DNA from: Photobacterium galatheae
GTDB taxonomy: Bacteria; Pseudomonadota; Gammaproteobacteria; Enterobacterales; Vibrionaceae
DNA length: 64,000 bases
Direction of reading: 5' to 3'
Assembly: GCF_000695255.1 (NCBI RefSeq)
Contig: NZ_JMIB01000028.1
Coordinates: 1 to 64,000 of the forward strand
The position numbers and the translations under genes are program-made. This document shows, piece by piece, positions 1 through 8,095 of the stretch (positions are counted from its first letter, which is position 1; each line of letters begins with the position of its first letter). The notes beneath the pieces are model-generated. The model saw only the letters and a program-made list of their open reading frames with translations. It did no database searches and had not been told where the DNA came from.

Positions 1-1377
1 GCCTTGTTGGCCTTGTTGGCTATTCTGATTCTGCTGTTTCTCCTGCTTCTGTTTAAGAAGAGATTCCACGGTCTCCAGATTCGCTTTGGCGTCCTGATTG
101 TCTGGATGCTGGCGCAGTAAATCCTGGTAGATGTCTTTTGCTTTATCCAGTTTGCCAGATTGCGCATAGGCATTGGCCAGGTTATAGCGCGATTGCGGAT
201 CAGTTAAGTTGGAAAGTGTCTCAATCGCGCCTTCGTAATCGCCGGCCTGATACTGTGCAGCACCTTTCCAGGCAGGTGAGCGGAACTGTTCGGCGGCCTG
301 ATCATAATCTTTTTGCTGATAGTGCGCATATGCTTGCTGTTCCTGATTGAGCCACGCGGAAGCTTCACTTTGCTCAACAGGAACAAAAACACCGAGCAGT
401 AAGATGAAAGCAGCGCCTTTCCGGCATGCCGGGAGACAGAGCAGGAGTAATGGCAGCAGGAGCCAGAAGCCGCCATTCAGCCATTCCTCAATCGTCTTTT
501 CTTCAGCTGGCTGGTTGACTGAAGCTGTTCGGGTCGAAGCGTTGATCAACGCCGTAATATCCTGATCATTGCCTCGCCATTTCACCATCACGCCATGATG
601 TTTACGGGCGAGGTTTTGCAGTCGCTCCGGATGTAACTTGCTGACCACGGTATGGCCTTGGTTATCCTGTAATAAGCGGCCGTCTGGCATCGTGATTGGT
701 GCACCTTGCGTCGTACCGACTGCCAGAATGGACAGGCGGTAGTCTGTGCCGGTTAACAGCGAATCGGTTTTTTCTGCTTCCCGAGCACTCAGGCCGTCGG
801 TGATCAGGATCAGATCCCCTTGGGTGTGTCCGCCTTGTTTGAGCAGATTGATACCTTCCTGAATACCCGCCGCCGCATTGCTGCCCTGAATCGGCAGAAT
901 ATCCGGAGATAATCCCGGGATTAAGCCAGCCAAAGTGGTGCTGTCCTGCGTGAGCGGGCTGATAACATAGCCATCACCGGCATACGCAATTAATCCGGTT
1001 GTGCCTTCCTGCCAGTGGGGCAGGAGATCCAGTGCCTTGTACTTTGCCTGTGCCAGTCGGTTCGGGTGTAGATCTGTGGCATACATGGAATTCGACATAT
1101 CCATGATGAGCACTCTTGCACTACTCAGGTGATAGGTTGGGAGGGGTTGTTTTTGCCAGCTTGGTCCCGCCATTGCGATAACGGCCAGCAGCCAGCCAAT
1201 CCCCAGAAAAACCACAGGGAGCATCTGTCGTCGTCCGGTGTGTTTTTCGGGGCTGGTTTGCAGGTGAGGCGCGATCAAGCCAGATTGTCCCCGGCCTTTC
1301 AGCAGCCAGGGTAGCAGTAGACATAATGGCAACAAAGCCAGTAGCCAGTCAGGATGTAAAAAACGGAAGTCAGCCAT
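1..1377 (-). CDS. VWA and TPR protein, BatB/BatC-like (3' end outside window)
   Basis: Membrane-anchored von Willebrand factor A protein, cut by the left edge of the window, so the C-terminus is missing. Reading from ATG at 1377, two N-terminal hydrophobic segments (about residues 11-26 and 53-72) are followed by a VWA domain whose metal site motif DMSNS sits at residues 93-97. A further membrane segment follows, then TPR-like sequence and a glutamine-rich low-complexity tail at the edge. This layout matches BatB fused to a BatC-like TPR part, as in Bacteroides aerotolerance operons. The start overlaps the stop of the preceding BatA-like gene by 8 bases, so the two are probably translationally coupled. 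In this family the substrate is unknown; a role in envelope assembly with MoxR is inferred. Confidence 0.85.
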   Translation of the reverse strand, partial: MADFRFLHPDWLLALLPLCLLLPWLLKGRGQSGLIAPHLQTSPEKHTGRRQMLPVVFLGIGWLLAVIAMAGPSWQKQPLPTYHLSSARVLIMDMSNSMYATDLHPNRLAQAKYKALDLLPHWQEGTTGLIAYAGDGYVISPLTQDSTTLAGLIPGLSPDILPIQGSNAAAGIQEGINLLKQGGHTQGDLILITDGLSAREAEKTDSLLTGTDYRLSILAVGTTQGAPITMPDGRLLQDNQGHTVVSKLHPERLQNLARKHHGVMVKWRGNDQDITALINASTRTASVNQPAEEKTIEEWLNGGFWLLLPLLLLCLPACRKGAAFILLLGVFVPVEQSEASAWLNQEQQAYAHYQQKDYDQAAEQFRSPAWKGAAQYQAGDYEGAIETLSNLTDPQSRYNLANAYAQSGKLDKAKDIYQDLLRQHPDNQDAKANLETVESLLKQKQEKQQNQNSQQGQQG

Positions 1378-2332
1378 AACGCCTCCAGTTGACTGCCAGA
1401 AGTACACTCAGGAATAACGCGCCGGCAAGCGGAAAGCGAAATAACTCTTCTCTTGGTCGCCAGGTTTGGCTGGCACTGGAAACAGGTTCGAGATCATTAA
1501 TCGTCTGATAAATCTCAGCTAATTCCTGCGGATTTCTGGCTCTGAAATATTGTCCGCCGGTGAGTTTGGCAATTTGAGTCAGTGTTTTTTCATCTAAATC
1601 CTGAGACGGGTTTACCACACGACTGCCAAAGAAGCTGCGCTGCACCATTTCTTCGGCCCCAATACCGACTGAATAAACTTTAACCTGATTTTCTGCCGCC
1701 AGTTTCGCCGCTTCCATCGGTTGAATCACACCGGAGGTATTAGCCCCGTCGCTGAGCAGGACGATCACACGTTGGGGTGTTTCACTGTGAATGAAGGTTT
1801 TGGTTGCAATGCCCAAACCTTCACCAATCGCGGTGCTCTGACCGATCAAGCCAAGTACGGCCCGTTTCAACTGTTGCTTCACTGTACTGAGATCGAATGT
1901 CAGAGGTGTCTGCAGATACGCGTGGTTGGCAAAAAGGACCAGACCTAATCGATCTCCCTGCCGTTTGCTGATGAAATCACTGACAACATGTTTGACCGCG
2001 GTGAGTCGGTCAATGGTATTGCCTTGCGGATCAATCATATCTTCGATTGACATCGAGCCGGACAAATCGACGGCCAGCAGCATATCTCTGTGCTCTGGTT
2101 GTATCTGAACGGGTTCACCAAACCAGACGGGTCTGGCAACTGCGGCGATCAGACACAGCCAGCAAAGACTGGCAACAATCGCAGAACCGCGGCGTTTGGA
2201 CTTGTTGGTTGAATGCTCCGGTAATACGGGCAGCGTAATCGCAGCCGCTGGTTTCACCGGACGGGTAAAACGATAAATCAGCCAGGGCAGCGGGAGCAAC
2301 GTGAAGGCCCACCACCAGATAAACTCAAACAT
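1370..2332 (-). CDS. VWA domain membrane protein, BatA-like
   Basis: A 320-residue protein with two N-terminal membrane segments (residues about 5-20 and 50-68), a VWA domain and a C-terminal membrane segment near residues 300-315. The MIDAS motif DLSGS is at residues 89-93, with the later conserved LLSDGANTSG loop also present, so metal binding looks intact. It belongs to the BatA family, which occurs with MoxR ATPases and DUF58 proteins. It overlaps the upstream DUF4381 gene by 8 bases and the downstream VWA/TPR gene by 8 bases, as expected of one polycistronic unit. A role in envelope or metal-insertion chaperoning is an inference from operon type, not from this sequence. Confidence 0.9.
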   Translation of the reverse strand: MFEFIWWWAFTLLPLPWLIYRFTRPVKPAAAITLPVLPEHSTNKSKRRGSAIVASLCWLCLIAAVARPVWFGEPVQIQPEHRDMLLAVDLSGSMSIEDMIDPQGNTIDRLTAVKHVVSDFISKRQGDRLGLVLFANHAYLQTPLTFDLSTVKQQLKRAVLGLIGQSTAIGEGLGIATKTFIHSETPQRVIVLLSDGANTSGVIQPMEAAKLAAENQVKVYSVGIGAEEMVQRSFFGSRVVNPSQDLDEKTLTQIAKLTGGQYFRARNPQELAEIYQTINDLEPVSSASQTWRPREELFRFPLAGALFLSVLLAVNWRRYG

Positions 2333-2837
2333 GTCTTACTCCCTTATGACTCGTTTGATCGCTCGGTGAGTGTTGTGGGAGATTCATATGTCTGACCCAG
2401 AGAACAGCCTGAGAACGGCAACGGTTGAGCATGTCATCCTGTACATGCGGAGCGTACATTGCATGCGTCCAGGTGTCACTGAACGCGGTAAATCCCTGAT
2501 ACTGCTCTGGCAACTGATGATCCAGAAAGGCCAGCCATGCATTGCCGTTCAGACCGGCGACCTGAGATCGCGGAAAATAAGTTAAAGCGGTCTGTCGCAA
2601 CAGGGTGTTGATTTCAGAGACGGAGCCGGCTTGTTTCAGTCGTATCAAGGCTAGTTTTTTGGCTGATTGCTGGCGTCTTTTATGTTGGATCTGTCTCATG
2701 ATGAAGTAAATCAGTGTCGCTGACAGGATGAATACCAGCGCGGAAACCCACCATCCCCAGGCCAATGGCCAGAGATCTGGGGGAGACGGCAGATGCAGAT
2801 CTGCCAGTTGTAATGGATGTGTCTGTGTTTGTGTCAT
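2325..2837 (-). CDS. DUF4381 membrane protein
   Basis: A 170-residue protein with one membrane segment (about residues 28-46), preceded by a short periplasmic leader containing LADLHLP and followed by a basic cytoplasmic helix rich in K, R and Q. This is the usual form of DUF4381 proteins, which lie between DUF58 and BatA genes in MoxR operons of gammaproteobacteria. It starts 15 bases after the DUF58 stop and overlaps the BatA start by 8 bases. The function is not known. It may be a membrane partner of the VWA proteins; that is inferred from gene order only. Confidence 0.8.
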   Translation of the reverse strand: MTQTQTHPLQLADLHLPSPPDLWPLAWGWWVSALVFILSATLIYFIMRQIQHKRRQQSAKKLALIRLKQAGSVSEINTLLRQTALTYFPRSQVAGLNGNAWLAFLDHQLPEQYQGFTAFSDTWTHAMYAPHVQDDMLNRCRSQAVLWVRHMNLPQHSPSDQTSHKGVRHV

Positions 2838-2852
2838 AGGTTACGACTTATC

Positions 2853-3818
2853 TCACGGTGTCTGACGGGTCGAAGGACGGGATGCCTGGCCTAATTGCTT
2901 GAGCAGCGGTGTGCCTGCTGAGAGAGAGTGCAGGGGGATGGCCAGCGATGATGTCAGCTCCGACAGATTCTCAAGATGCCGGGTGAACTGAGTTTCCAGT
3001 GCTTTTCTGGTGTGAGGCGCACCAAAGTTGATCCAGACCGATCGTTTCCGATCCGCGACATATTCCCGACCACGAAAAGCAGTATCGCCCAGTTCAAGAG
3101 GATCGTATAAATGAACAAACTGTACCCGGTTATGACTGCGAAGCTGGCTGAGTCTTTTTTTATCGCCTAGCTGCAACGCGTAAAAATCGCTGAGTACAAT
3201 GATCTCACTGCCTTTAGGGCAGAGGTGGTGCATGTGCCTGAGAACCTCAGAAAAATGTATTTTCTTGTGATCCGGGCTGACCGCACTATGCTGGTGCATA
3301 TTGATCATTGCATTGAGCACGGCCAGAGGTCCTTGCTGTCTGGCCGTCGGTTTGCACTCACTCAGTGCGGCGCCGTTATAAATTAAGGCACCAATGCGAT
3401 CTTGCTGTTGAATTGCCAGCCAGCTTAACAGACTGGCAAAGTGTGCTGCTTGGACGGATTTTTGTAACAGCCGACTTCCAAAACGCATGCTCTGGCTGAA
3501 ATCGACCAGGAGCATGACAGGTTGTTCACGCTCTTCACTGAACAGCTTGGTATGGGTTTTACCGGTTCGTGCGGTCACCCGCCAGTCGATGGCGCGAATA
3601 TCATCACCAGCCTGATAGGGACGCACTTCCGCAAAATTCATCCCTCTTCCTTTTTGCCGGCTTAAGTGCTGACCATTCAGTTGTGACCAGACGCTTCGTG
3701 CGGGTGGCAGCCACTTGACGGATTGATTTTTATACAACAACAGCTCAGCCAGACATAAATTGTACCCATTGCTGTGCGGTGGCAAAGCTGGGGGAAGATT
3801 GTCTGTTGCCTTGATCAT
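2853..3818 (-). CDS. DUF58 domain protein
   Basis: A 321-residue cytoplasmic protein. The diagnostic DUF58 core is visible: the segment around residues 58-85, with GRGMNFAEVRPYQAGDDIR followed by IDWRVTARTG, then a VWA-like half with LLVDFSQSM. The start ATG overlaps the stop of the upstream moxR gene (ATGA), so the two are translationally coupled. DUF58 proteins are regular partners of MoxR AAA ATPases and probably act as adaptors to the VWA membrane proteins encoded downstream. No catalytic residues are recognised. Confidence 0.88.
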   Translation of the reverse strand: MIKATDNLPPALPPHSNGYNLCLAELLLYKNQSVKWLPPARSVWSQLNGQHLSRQKGRGMNFAEVRPYQAGDDIRAIDWRVTARTGKTHTKLFSEEREQPVMLLVDFSQSMRFGSRLLQKSVQAAHFASLLSWLAIQQQDRIGALIYNGAALSECKPTARQQGPLAVLNAMINMHQHSAVSPDHKKIHFSEVLRHMHHLCPKGSEIIVLSDFYALQLGDKKRLSQLRSHNRVQFVHLYDPLELGDTAFRGREYVADRKRSVWINFGAPHTRKALETQFTRHLENLSELTSSLAIPLHSLSAGTPLLKQLGQASRPSTRQTP

Positions 3819-4777
3819 GCGCTGGTGACCTGCTCAATCAATGAATGAATGATTTGATCCGGCGCGATCCCTTCCGCCTGCGCTTCATAACTCAACAGCA
3901 GGCGATGCCTCAGTACCGGGTAAGCCATTTTCTGTACATCCTCGGGGGTGACAAAATCGCGCCCCTGTAACCAGGCGAAGGCTCGCGCACAGCGATCCAG
4001 TGCCAGTGTGGCCCGGGGGCTGACGCCCATCTGAAGCCAGGATGCCAGCGCATCACTGTAACGTTGGGGTTCCCGCGTTGCCATGACCAGTCGGATGATA
4101 TATTGCTCAACGGATTCAGCCATGTGAATCTGCAACACTTCTTTTCTGGCGCTGAAAATATCCCGCTGGCTCAGGTGTACGGCTTCTGGTTGTTCTTGAG
4201 AGGGTTCAAGGGCTTCGCCTCGGTTCAGGCGCAAAATGGCTAATTCGCTGTCTGCATTCGGGTAATCCACATTCAGTTGCAGCAAGAAGCGGTCTAACTG
4301 AGCTTCGGGTAACGGATAAGTCCCTTCCTGCTCGATTGGGTTTTGGGTTGCCATTACTAAAAACAACTCGGGCAGCGGGTAAGTGTTTCTGCCAGCGGTA
4401 ATTTGTTTTTCTGCCATGGCTTCAAGCATTGCAGCCTGGACTTTTGCCGGCGCACGGTTAATCTCATCGGCCAGGAGTAATGCGTTAAAAATCGGGCCGG
4501 GCTGAAAGACAAATTCCCCGGTTTCTGAGCGAAAGATATCCGTTCCGGTCAAGTCTGCCGGCAGCAGATCAGGGGTGAACTGGATGCGGTGGAAGTCGCC
4601 TTCAATACATTCGGCCAGGGTTTTGACCGCTCGGGTTTTTGCCAGCCCTGGCGGCCCTTCAACAAGGATATGTCCGTCGGCTAAGAGTGCAATGAGTAGT
4701 TGTTGCACCATGTCGGGTTGTCCAATGACCTGTTGTTGTAAGTATTGTTCGAGTTGCTGGAAGGTCTTTGAAAGCAT
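3815..4777 (-). CDS. MoxR family AAA+ ATPase
   Basis: MoxR-type AAA+ ATPase, first gene of the moxR-DUF58-DUF4381-batA-batB unit. Walker A (GPPGLAKT) and Walker B (LLLADEINRAP) are intact, followed by the sensor region MATQNPIEQEGTYPLPEAQLDRF typical of the family, given here only as a landmark around residues 150-172. I place the start at ATG 4777 (MLSKTFQQ); an in-frame GTG at 4798 would add seven residues, but the AAGGA at about 4787-4791 would then lie inside the gene and instead suits the ATG. MoxR ATPases act as chaperones for metal-centre or envelope complexes; the client here is unknown. Confidence 0.9.
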   Translation of the reverse strand: MLSKTFQQLEQYLQQQVIGQPDMVQQLLIALLADGHILVEGPPGLAKTRAVKTLAECIEGDFHRIQFTPDLLPADLTGTDIFRSETGEFVFQPGPIFNALLLADEINRAPAKVQAAMLEAMAEKQITAGRNTYPLPELFLVMATQNPIEQEGTYPLPEAQLDRFLLQLNVDYPNADSELAILRLNRGEALEPSQEQPEAVHLSQRDIFSARKEVLQIHMAESVEQYIIRLVMATREPQRYSDALASWLQMGVSPRATLALDRCARAFAWLQGRDFVTPEDVQKMAYPVLRHRLLLSYEAQAEGIAPDQIIHSLIEQVTSA

Positions 4778-4980
4778 GGGTTTGTTTATCCTTGGCACAT
4801 CTGTGAATACGCATTAACTGCCATCGATGCTGGAGATGCTCTGACCAAGAATTTTGGCCAGTACAAAACGTTTCCAGCGTCGTGACAGTTTATTGTTGAA
4901 CATAGTAATCCGGTTGACTGGCTTACTTTCATCAGATTCGACTTTGTGATGTAAAGAAAGTTCACAGGAAACGCGAAGAA

Positions 4981-4996
4981 AATGATAACTATCATT
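4981..4996. promoter_or_regulatory. Fur-box-like palindrome upstream of the moxR operon
   Basis: AATGATA and TATCATT form a perfect 7-base inverted repeat around a 2-base centre, flanked by GAAA and TTTC. It resembles the Fur box (GATAAT hexamers) in two of three hexamers. It lies about 200 bases upstream of the moxR start. Fur control is an inference; a chance AT-rich dyad cannot be excluded. Confidence 0.35.
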
Positions 4997-5089
4997 TTCA
5001 TCTATTACATGATTTGGTGATTAAAATCTATTTTTTGAAATAAAGTTGAGATAAATAAAATACGAATGAATTGGAAATATCACATTTTT

Positions 5090-5106
5090 AACTGGTCAGA
5101 TGTGTT
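5090..5106. promoter_or_regulatory. FadR-like operator
   Basis: The 17 bases AACTGGTCAGATGTGTT match about 13 of 17 positions of the enterobacterial FadR consensus (AGCTGGTCCGACMTGTT), including the CTGGTC core and the TGTT end. It lies about 530 bases upstream of phaB, so it may be too far to act there. A link between fatty-acid supply and PHB synthesis would make sense but is inference. Confidence 0.3.
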
Positions 5107-5193
5107 CTGAATGTTGCGCTTTTGCTGCATTTCCATGTTTCAGATCAAAAAAAAGCTTCCTTACTATTTTATTTAATACTCAGTTAAAAATCG

Positions 5194-5219
5194 GTGCATT
5201 CATGCACTGGAAAAGTGCA
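5194..5219. promoter_or_regulatory. Two overlapping TGCA-centred dyads in the pha control region
   Basis: GTGCAT-TC-ATGCAC (5194-5207) is a perfect 6-base inverted repeat. It overlaps TGCACT-GGAAA-AGTGCA (5203-5219), another perfect 6-base inverted repeat. PhaR-type repressors of PHA genes are known to bind TGC/GCA-rich dyads, so these are candidate operators for pha regulation; that is inference. Confidence 0.4.
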
Positions 5220-5278
5220 ATAGATTGAAAAATGCGACCGGAATATAAAAGAGGCAGCGAGAAAATGTTTGAATTGCA

Positions 5279-5308
5279 GCATTTTGTAAACTTGGCATTC
5301 AAAATGCA
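5279..5308 (+). promoter_or_regulatory. Inverted repeat with sigma-54-like -24/-12 element
   Basis: TTGGCATTCAAAATGCAA has GG at 5294-5295 and GC at 5306-5307, exactly ten bases apart, as in -24/-12 promoters. The same bases form the right arm of an inverted repeat GCATTTTG (5279-5286) / CAAAATGC (5300-5307). If used as a promoter, transcription would start near 5319, leaving a leader of about 300 bases before phaB. The -24 box is imperfect (GGCAT rather than GGCAC). Confidence 0.35.
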
Positions 5309-5464
5309 ATGAAATATTCCGTTAACAAATCTCATCTATTGTGTAATCGATTAATTGATTCTAGATTGATTCCTTGGGGGGATTTTGATGGGCGCACAAA
5401 ATACCTCATGTTGATATCTATATGTGTCTGTGTTCTTATAATATTTGTGCAATGTAAATTTCAC

Positions 5465-5497
5465 GCAAGTGACTTGCTGAATCGTTACGCTGCGTAA
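5465..5497. promoter_or_regulatory. Pair of short palindromes in the phaB leader
   Basis: GCAAGT-G-ACTTGC (5465-5477) is a perfect 6-base inverted repeat, followed eight bases later by TTACG-CTG-CGTAA (5485-5497). They lie about 125-155 bases before the phaB start. They could be operator sites or small RNA hairpins; I do not recognise a specific regulator. Confidence 0.35.
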
Positions 5498-5620
5498 GAG
5501 TGGAGTTGAGAACAAGTCTGGTTCAGGTGTACAGCGACAGGTTCTCATCAGAGAAAGTGCAAATAACGATCTGATAAATATCGATTTGTGCTGATAAAAG
5601 GATGGAAAGGAGTCTGCTTG

Positions 5621-6361
5621 ATGACTAAGGTAGCATTAGTAACTGGCGCTAAAGGTGGTATTGGTTCTGCAATTACTCAGGGCTTGGTAGATGCAGGTTA
5701 TAGAGTCATTGCCACGTATTTCCCAACGGGTGAAGCAAAAGCGAAAGAATGGTTTGCTGAAAATAATTATTCTGATTCTCAAGTTCGATTATTTCCTCTT
5801 GATGTGACAGATGCCGGATATTGTGCAGAAGCGCTGGCTACTCTTTTAAAAGAAGAGGGTAAGATTGATGTGCTGGTGAACAATGCTGGTATTACCCGTG
5901 ACAGTACCTTCAAACGGATGACGGTTCAGCAATGGAATGAGGTGATTACGACGAACCTGAATAGTCTGTTTAATGTGACTCATCCATTGTTTGCTTCAAT
6001 GTGTGATAAAGGTTTCGGCCGTATTATTAATATTTCGTCTGTCAATGGCCTGAAAGGACAGTTTGGACAGGCAAATTATTCTGCCGCGAAAGCCGGCATG
6101 ATTGGTTTTACCAAAGCACTGGCTGCTGAAGGCGCACGTTATGGTGTGACGGTGAATGCTATCGCACCGGGTTATACAGGCACGCCAATGGTTGAGGCCA
6201 TTAAACCAGAAGTGCTGGATGCGATTAAAGCCGAGATTCCGATGAAGCGCCTGGCACAGCCCAATGAAGTTTCAGCTTCCGTGAATTTCCTTGCCAGTGA
6301 TGCGGCTGCCTATATTACCGGTGAAACACTGTCGGTAAATGGCGGTTTATACATGCACTAA
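5621..6361 (+). CDS. phaB: Acetoacetyl-CoA reductase (PHB synthesis)
   Basis: NADPH-dependent reduction of acetoacetyl-CoA to (R)-3-hydroxybutyryl-CoA, the second step of polyhydroxybutyrate synthesis. It is a 246-residue short-chain dehydrogenase: cofactor motif TGAKGGIG at residues 8-15, structural NNAG, the catalytic serine in INISSVNG and the YSAAK catalytic Tyr/Lys pair. The start is ATG 5621, with AAGGAG 8 bases upstream; an in-frame GTG at 5588 would add eleven unlikely residues. It is the first gene of phaB-phaA-phaP-phaC. The FabG family is close in sequence, but the operon context strongly favours PhaB. Confidence 0.95.
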   Translation: MTKVALVTGAKGGIGSAITQGLVDAGYRVIATYFPTGEAKAKEWFAENNYSDSQVRLFPLDVTDAGYCAEALATLLKEEGKIDVLVNNAGITRDSTFKRMTVQQWNEVITTNLNSLFNVTHPLFASMCDKGFGRIINISSVNGLKGQFGQANYSAAKAGMIGFTKALAAEGARYGVTVNAIAPGYTGTPMVEAIKPEVLDAIKAEIPMKRLAQPNEVSASVNFLASDAAAYITGETLSVNGGLYMH

Positions 6362-6388
6362 CTCTTTCGAAGTAAGGACACTTGAAAC

Positions 6389-7594
6389 ATGACCAAAGTC
6401 TATATTGTTGCAGCAAAGCGTACCCCAATTGGTAGCTTTAATGGCGCTTTAAAATCTGTTCCACCGGCACAACTTGCATCGGTTGCAATTAAAGCTGCGC
6501 TGACTCAGGCGAACGTTGATCCCGCGAAATTAGATGAAGTGATTGTGGGGAACGTTGTTGGTGCGGGTCAGGGAATGGGGCTTGGCCGTCAGGCTGCAAT
6601 TTATGCTGACATTCCTGACCATGTACCGGCTTATAGCCTGAACATGGTTTGTGGCAGTGGCATGAAAGCGGTGATGGATGCTGCAGCACACATTAAAGCC
6701 GGCGATGCTGAGTTGGTTGTTGCGGCGGGTGCAGAAAGTATGTCTCAGATTCCTTTCACTGTACCGGCCTCCATTCGTGACGGCCAGAAAATGGGTAATC
6801 TGCAACTGACAGATTTGCTGATTAATGATGGTCTGACCGACGTATTTAACCAGTATCACATGGGCGTGACTGCTGAAAACGTCGTGGAAAAGGTTGGTCT
6901 GACGCGCGAACAACAAGATAACTTCGCACTGGCCAGTCAGCAAAAAGCGGTTGCTGCGATTGAACAGGGCAAGTTTGTTGACGAGATTGTTCCTGTTGAA
7001 GTGAAACTACGTCGTGAGACGAAATCTGTTGATACCGACGAGTATCCAAAAGCTGATGCAACCATTGAAGGTTTGCAAAAACTGCGTCCGGCTTTCAAGG
7101 CTGACGGAAGTGTTACCGCAGGGAATGCTTCGGGGATCAACGATGGCGCAAGTGCCATTATCGTAGCGTCTGCAGCGGCAGTTGAAAAATATGGCTTAAC
7201 GCCACTGGCTGAAATTCAAAGCTATGCGCAGGCCGGTGTTGCACCGGAGGTTATGGGGCTGGGTCCTGTTCCTGCTGTGGTGAAAGCATTGGAAAAAGCG
7301 GATCTGAACATTGATTCCGTCGGTCTGTTTGAGTTTAACGAAGCTTTTGCTGGTCAGGCCCTTGGTGTCCTACATGAATTGGCTGATACGTTACATACCA
7401 AGGTTGAAGACTTAGCAGAGCGAAGCAATGTGAATGGTGGTGCGATTGCACTGGGCCATCCACTGGGCGCTTCAGGTAACCGTATTATCGTCAGCCTGAT
7501 CCATGAGATGCGTCGTCGTGACACAGAATATGGCCTTGCAACACTGTGTGTCGGTGGCGGTATGGGTACGGCAATCGTACTGAAAAGTGTCTGA
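6389..7594 (+). CDS. phaA: Acetyl-CoA acetyltransferase (beta-ketothiolase)
   Basis: Condenses two acetyl-CoA into acetoacetyl-CoA, the first step of PHB synthesis. The 401-residue protein has the normal length of biosynthetic thiolases. The nucleophilic cysteine is C88 (NMVCGSGM); the C-terminal catalytic elements GHPLGASG and CVGGGMG are present. The gene begins 27 bases after phaB, with AAGGA about 10 bases before the ATG. It is almost certainly co-transcribed with phaB and supplies its substrate. Confidence 0.95.
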   Translation: MTKVYIVAAKRTPIGSFNGALKSVPPAQLASVAIKAALTQANVDPAKLDEVIVGNVVGAGQGMGLGRQAAIYADIPDHVPAYSLNMVCGSGMKAVMDAAAHIKAGDAELVVAAGAESMSQIPFTVPASIRDGQKMGNLQLTDLLINDGLTDVFNQYHMGVTAENVVEKVGLTREQQDNFALASQQKAVAAIEQGKFVDEIVPVEVKLRRETKSVDTDEYPKADATIEGLQKLRPAFKADGSVTAGNASGINDGASAIIVASAAAVEKYGLTPLAEIQSYAQAGVAPEVMGLGPVPAVVKALEKADLNIDSVGLFEFNEAFAGQALGVLHELADTLHTKVEDLAERSNVNGGAIALGHPLGASGNRIIVSLIHEMRRRDTEYGLATLCVGGGMGTAIVLKSV

Positions 7595-7676
7595 AATAAC
7601 GCATTACTCAACTCGCGCCTGTTTCGGCAGGCGCATAAATAGCACTTAAATAGCACTTAGATTAAGGAAACATATT

Positions 7677-8024
7677 ATGTATACGGAAATGTTTAAGTCA
7701 TTCTCAGAGCAAACTGAAAAAACGCTGGCACCTTATGTGAAATTCAACAAGCTGTTCACAAAGAATGTTGAAGAGCTGACTGAACTTCAACTGGCTGCTG
7801 TTCGTGCGTACAGCGATCTGGGTCTGTCTCAACTGAAAGCGATCAGTGAAATCAAGGATCTGCAATCACTGACATCGTTCCAGGGTCAACAACTGGAAAA
7901 TCTGACGAAACTGTCTCAACAGTTGGTTGAAGACAGCAATAAGTTTTCTGCACTGGCTCAGGGCTTCAAAGCTGAAGTTGAAGAACTGGTTGCTGAAAAT
8001 GTAAAGCAAGTTACGCCAGCTTAA
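7677..8024 (+). CDS. phaP: Phasin, PHB granule-associated protein
   Basis: Small amphipathic protein coating PHB granules. At 115 residues it has the helical, alanine/glutamine-rich pattern of the phasin_2 family: the N-terminal MYTEMFKSFSEQ, then LTELQLAAVRAYSDLGLSQLKA and a C-terminal helix. It contains no cysteine. It lies 82 bases after phaA and just before a hairpin terminator and phaC. Phasins are needed in larger amounts than the synthase, and the terminator placement fits that. Confidence 0.9.
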   Translation: MYTEMFKSFSEQTEKTLAPYVKFNKLFTKNVEELTELQLAAVRAYSDLGLSQLKAISEIKDLQSLTSFQGQQLENLTKLSQQLVEDSNKFSALAQGFKAEVEELVAENVKQVTPA

Positions 8025-8041
8025 GTTCGATTCCTACCTGC

Positions 8042-8071
8042 ATGCCGCCCCGCCTTGTGGGCGGCATTTTT
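8042..8071 (+). terminator. Intrinsic terminator between phaP and phaC
   Basis: ATGCCGCCC (8042-8050) pairs perfectly with GGGCGGCAT (8059-8067) around an 8-base loop, and the stem runs into five T. It stands 25 bases before the phaC start, so phaC is reached by read-through or has its own promoter. The likely effect is more phasin than synthase. Confidence 0.85.
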
Positions 8072-8095
8072 AGTCCAAAAGCAGAGGTCATTGCG

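Larger units (their letters stand above)
4778..5620. other. Long AT-rich control region between moxR and phaB
   Basis: About 840 bases without a convincing gene. It must hold the divergent promoters for the moxR operon (left) and the pha operon (right). It contains a Fur-like dyad, a FadR-like site, a -24/-12-like element and several TGCA-centred or similar inverted repeats, each listed separately. Short open frames here, such as 5309-5497, lack ribosome-binding sites and resemble nothing known. Confidence 0.7.

Noticed and set aside
5309-5497. Open frame of 62 codons downstream of the sigma-54-like element
   Set aside because: No ribosome-binding site, no family resemblance, and it overlaps the dyads; probably chance.
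8042-8095. Upstream in-frame ATG for phaC
   Set aside because: It lies in the terminator hairpin; the start at 8096 matches the known N-terminus of class I synthases.
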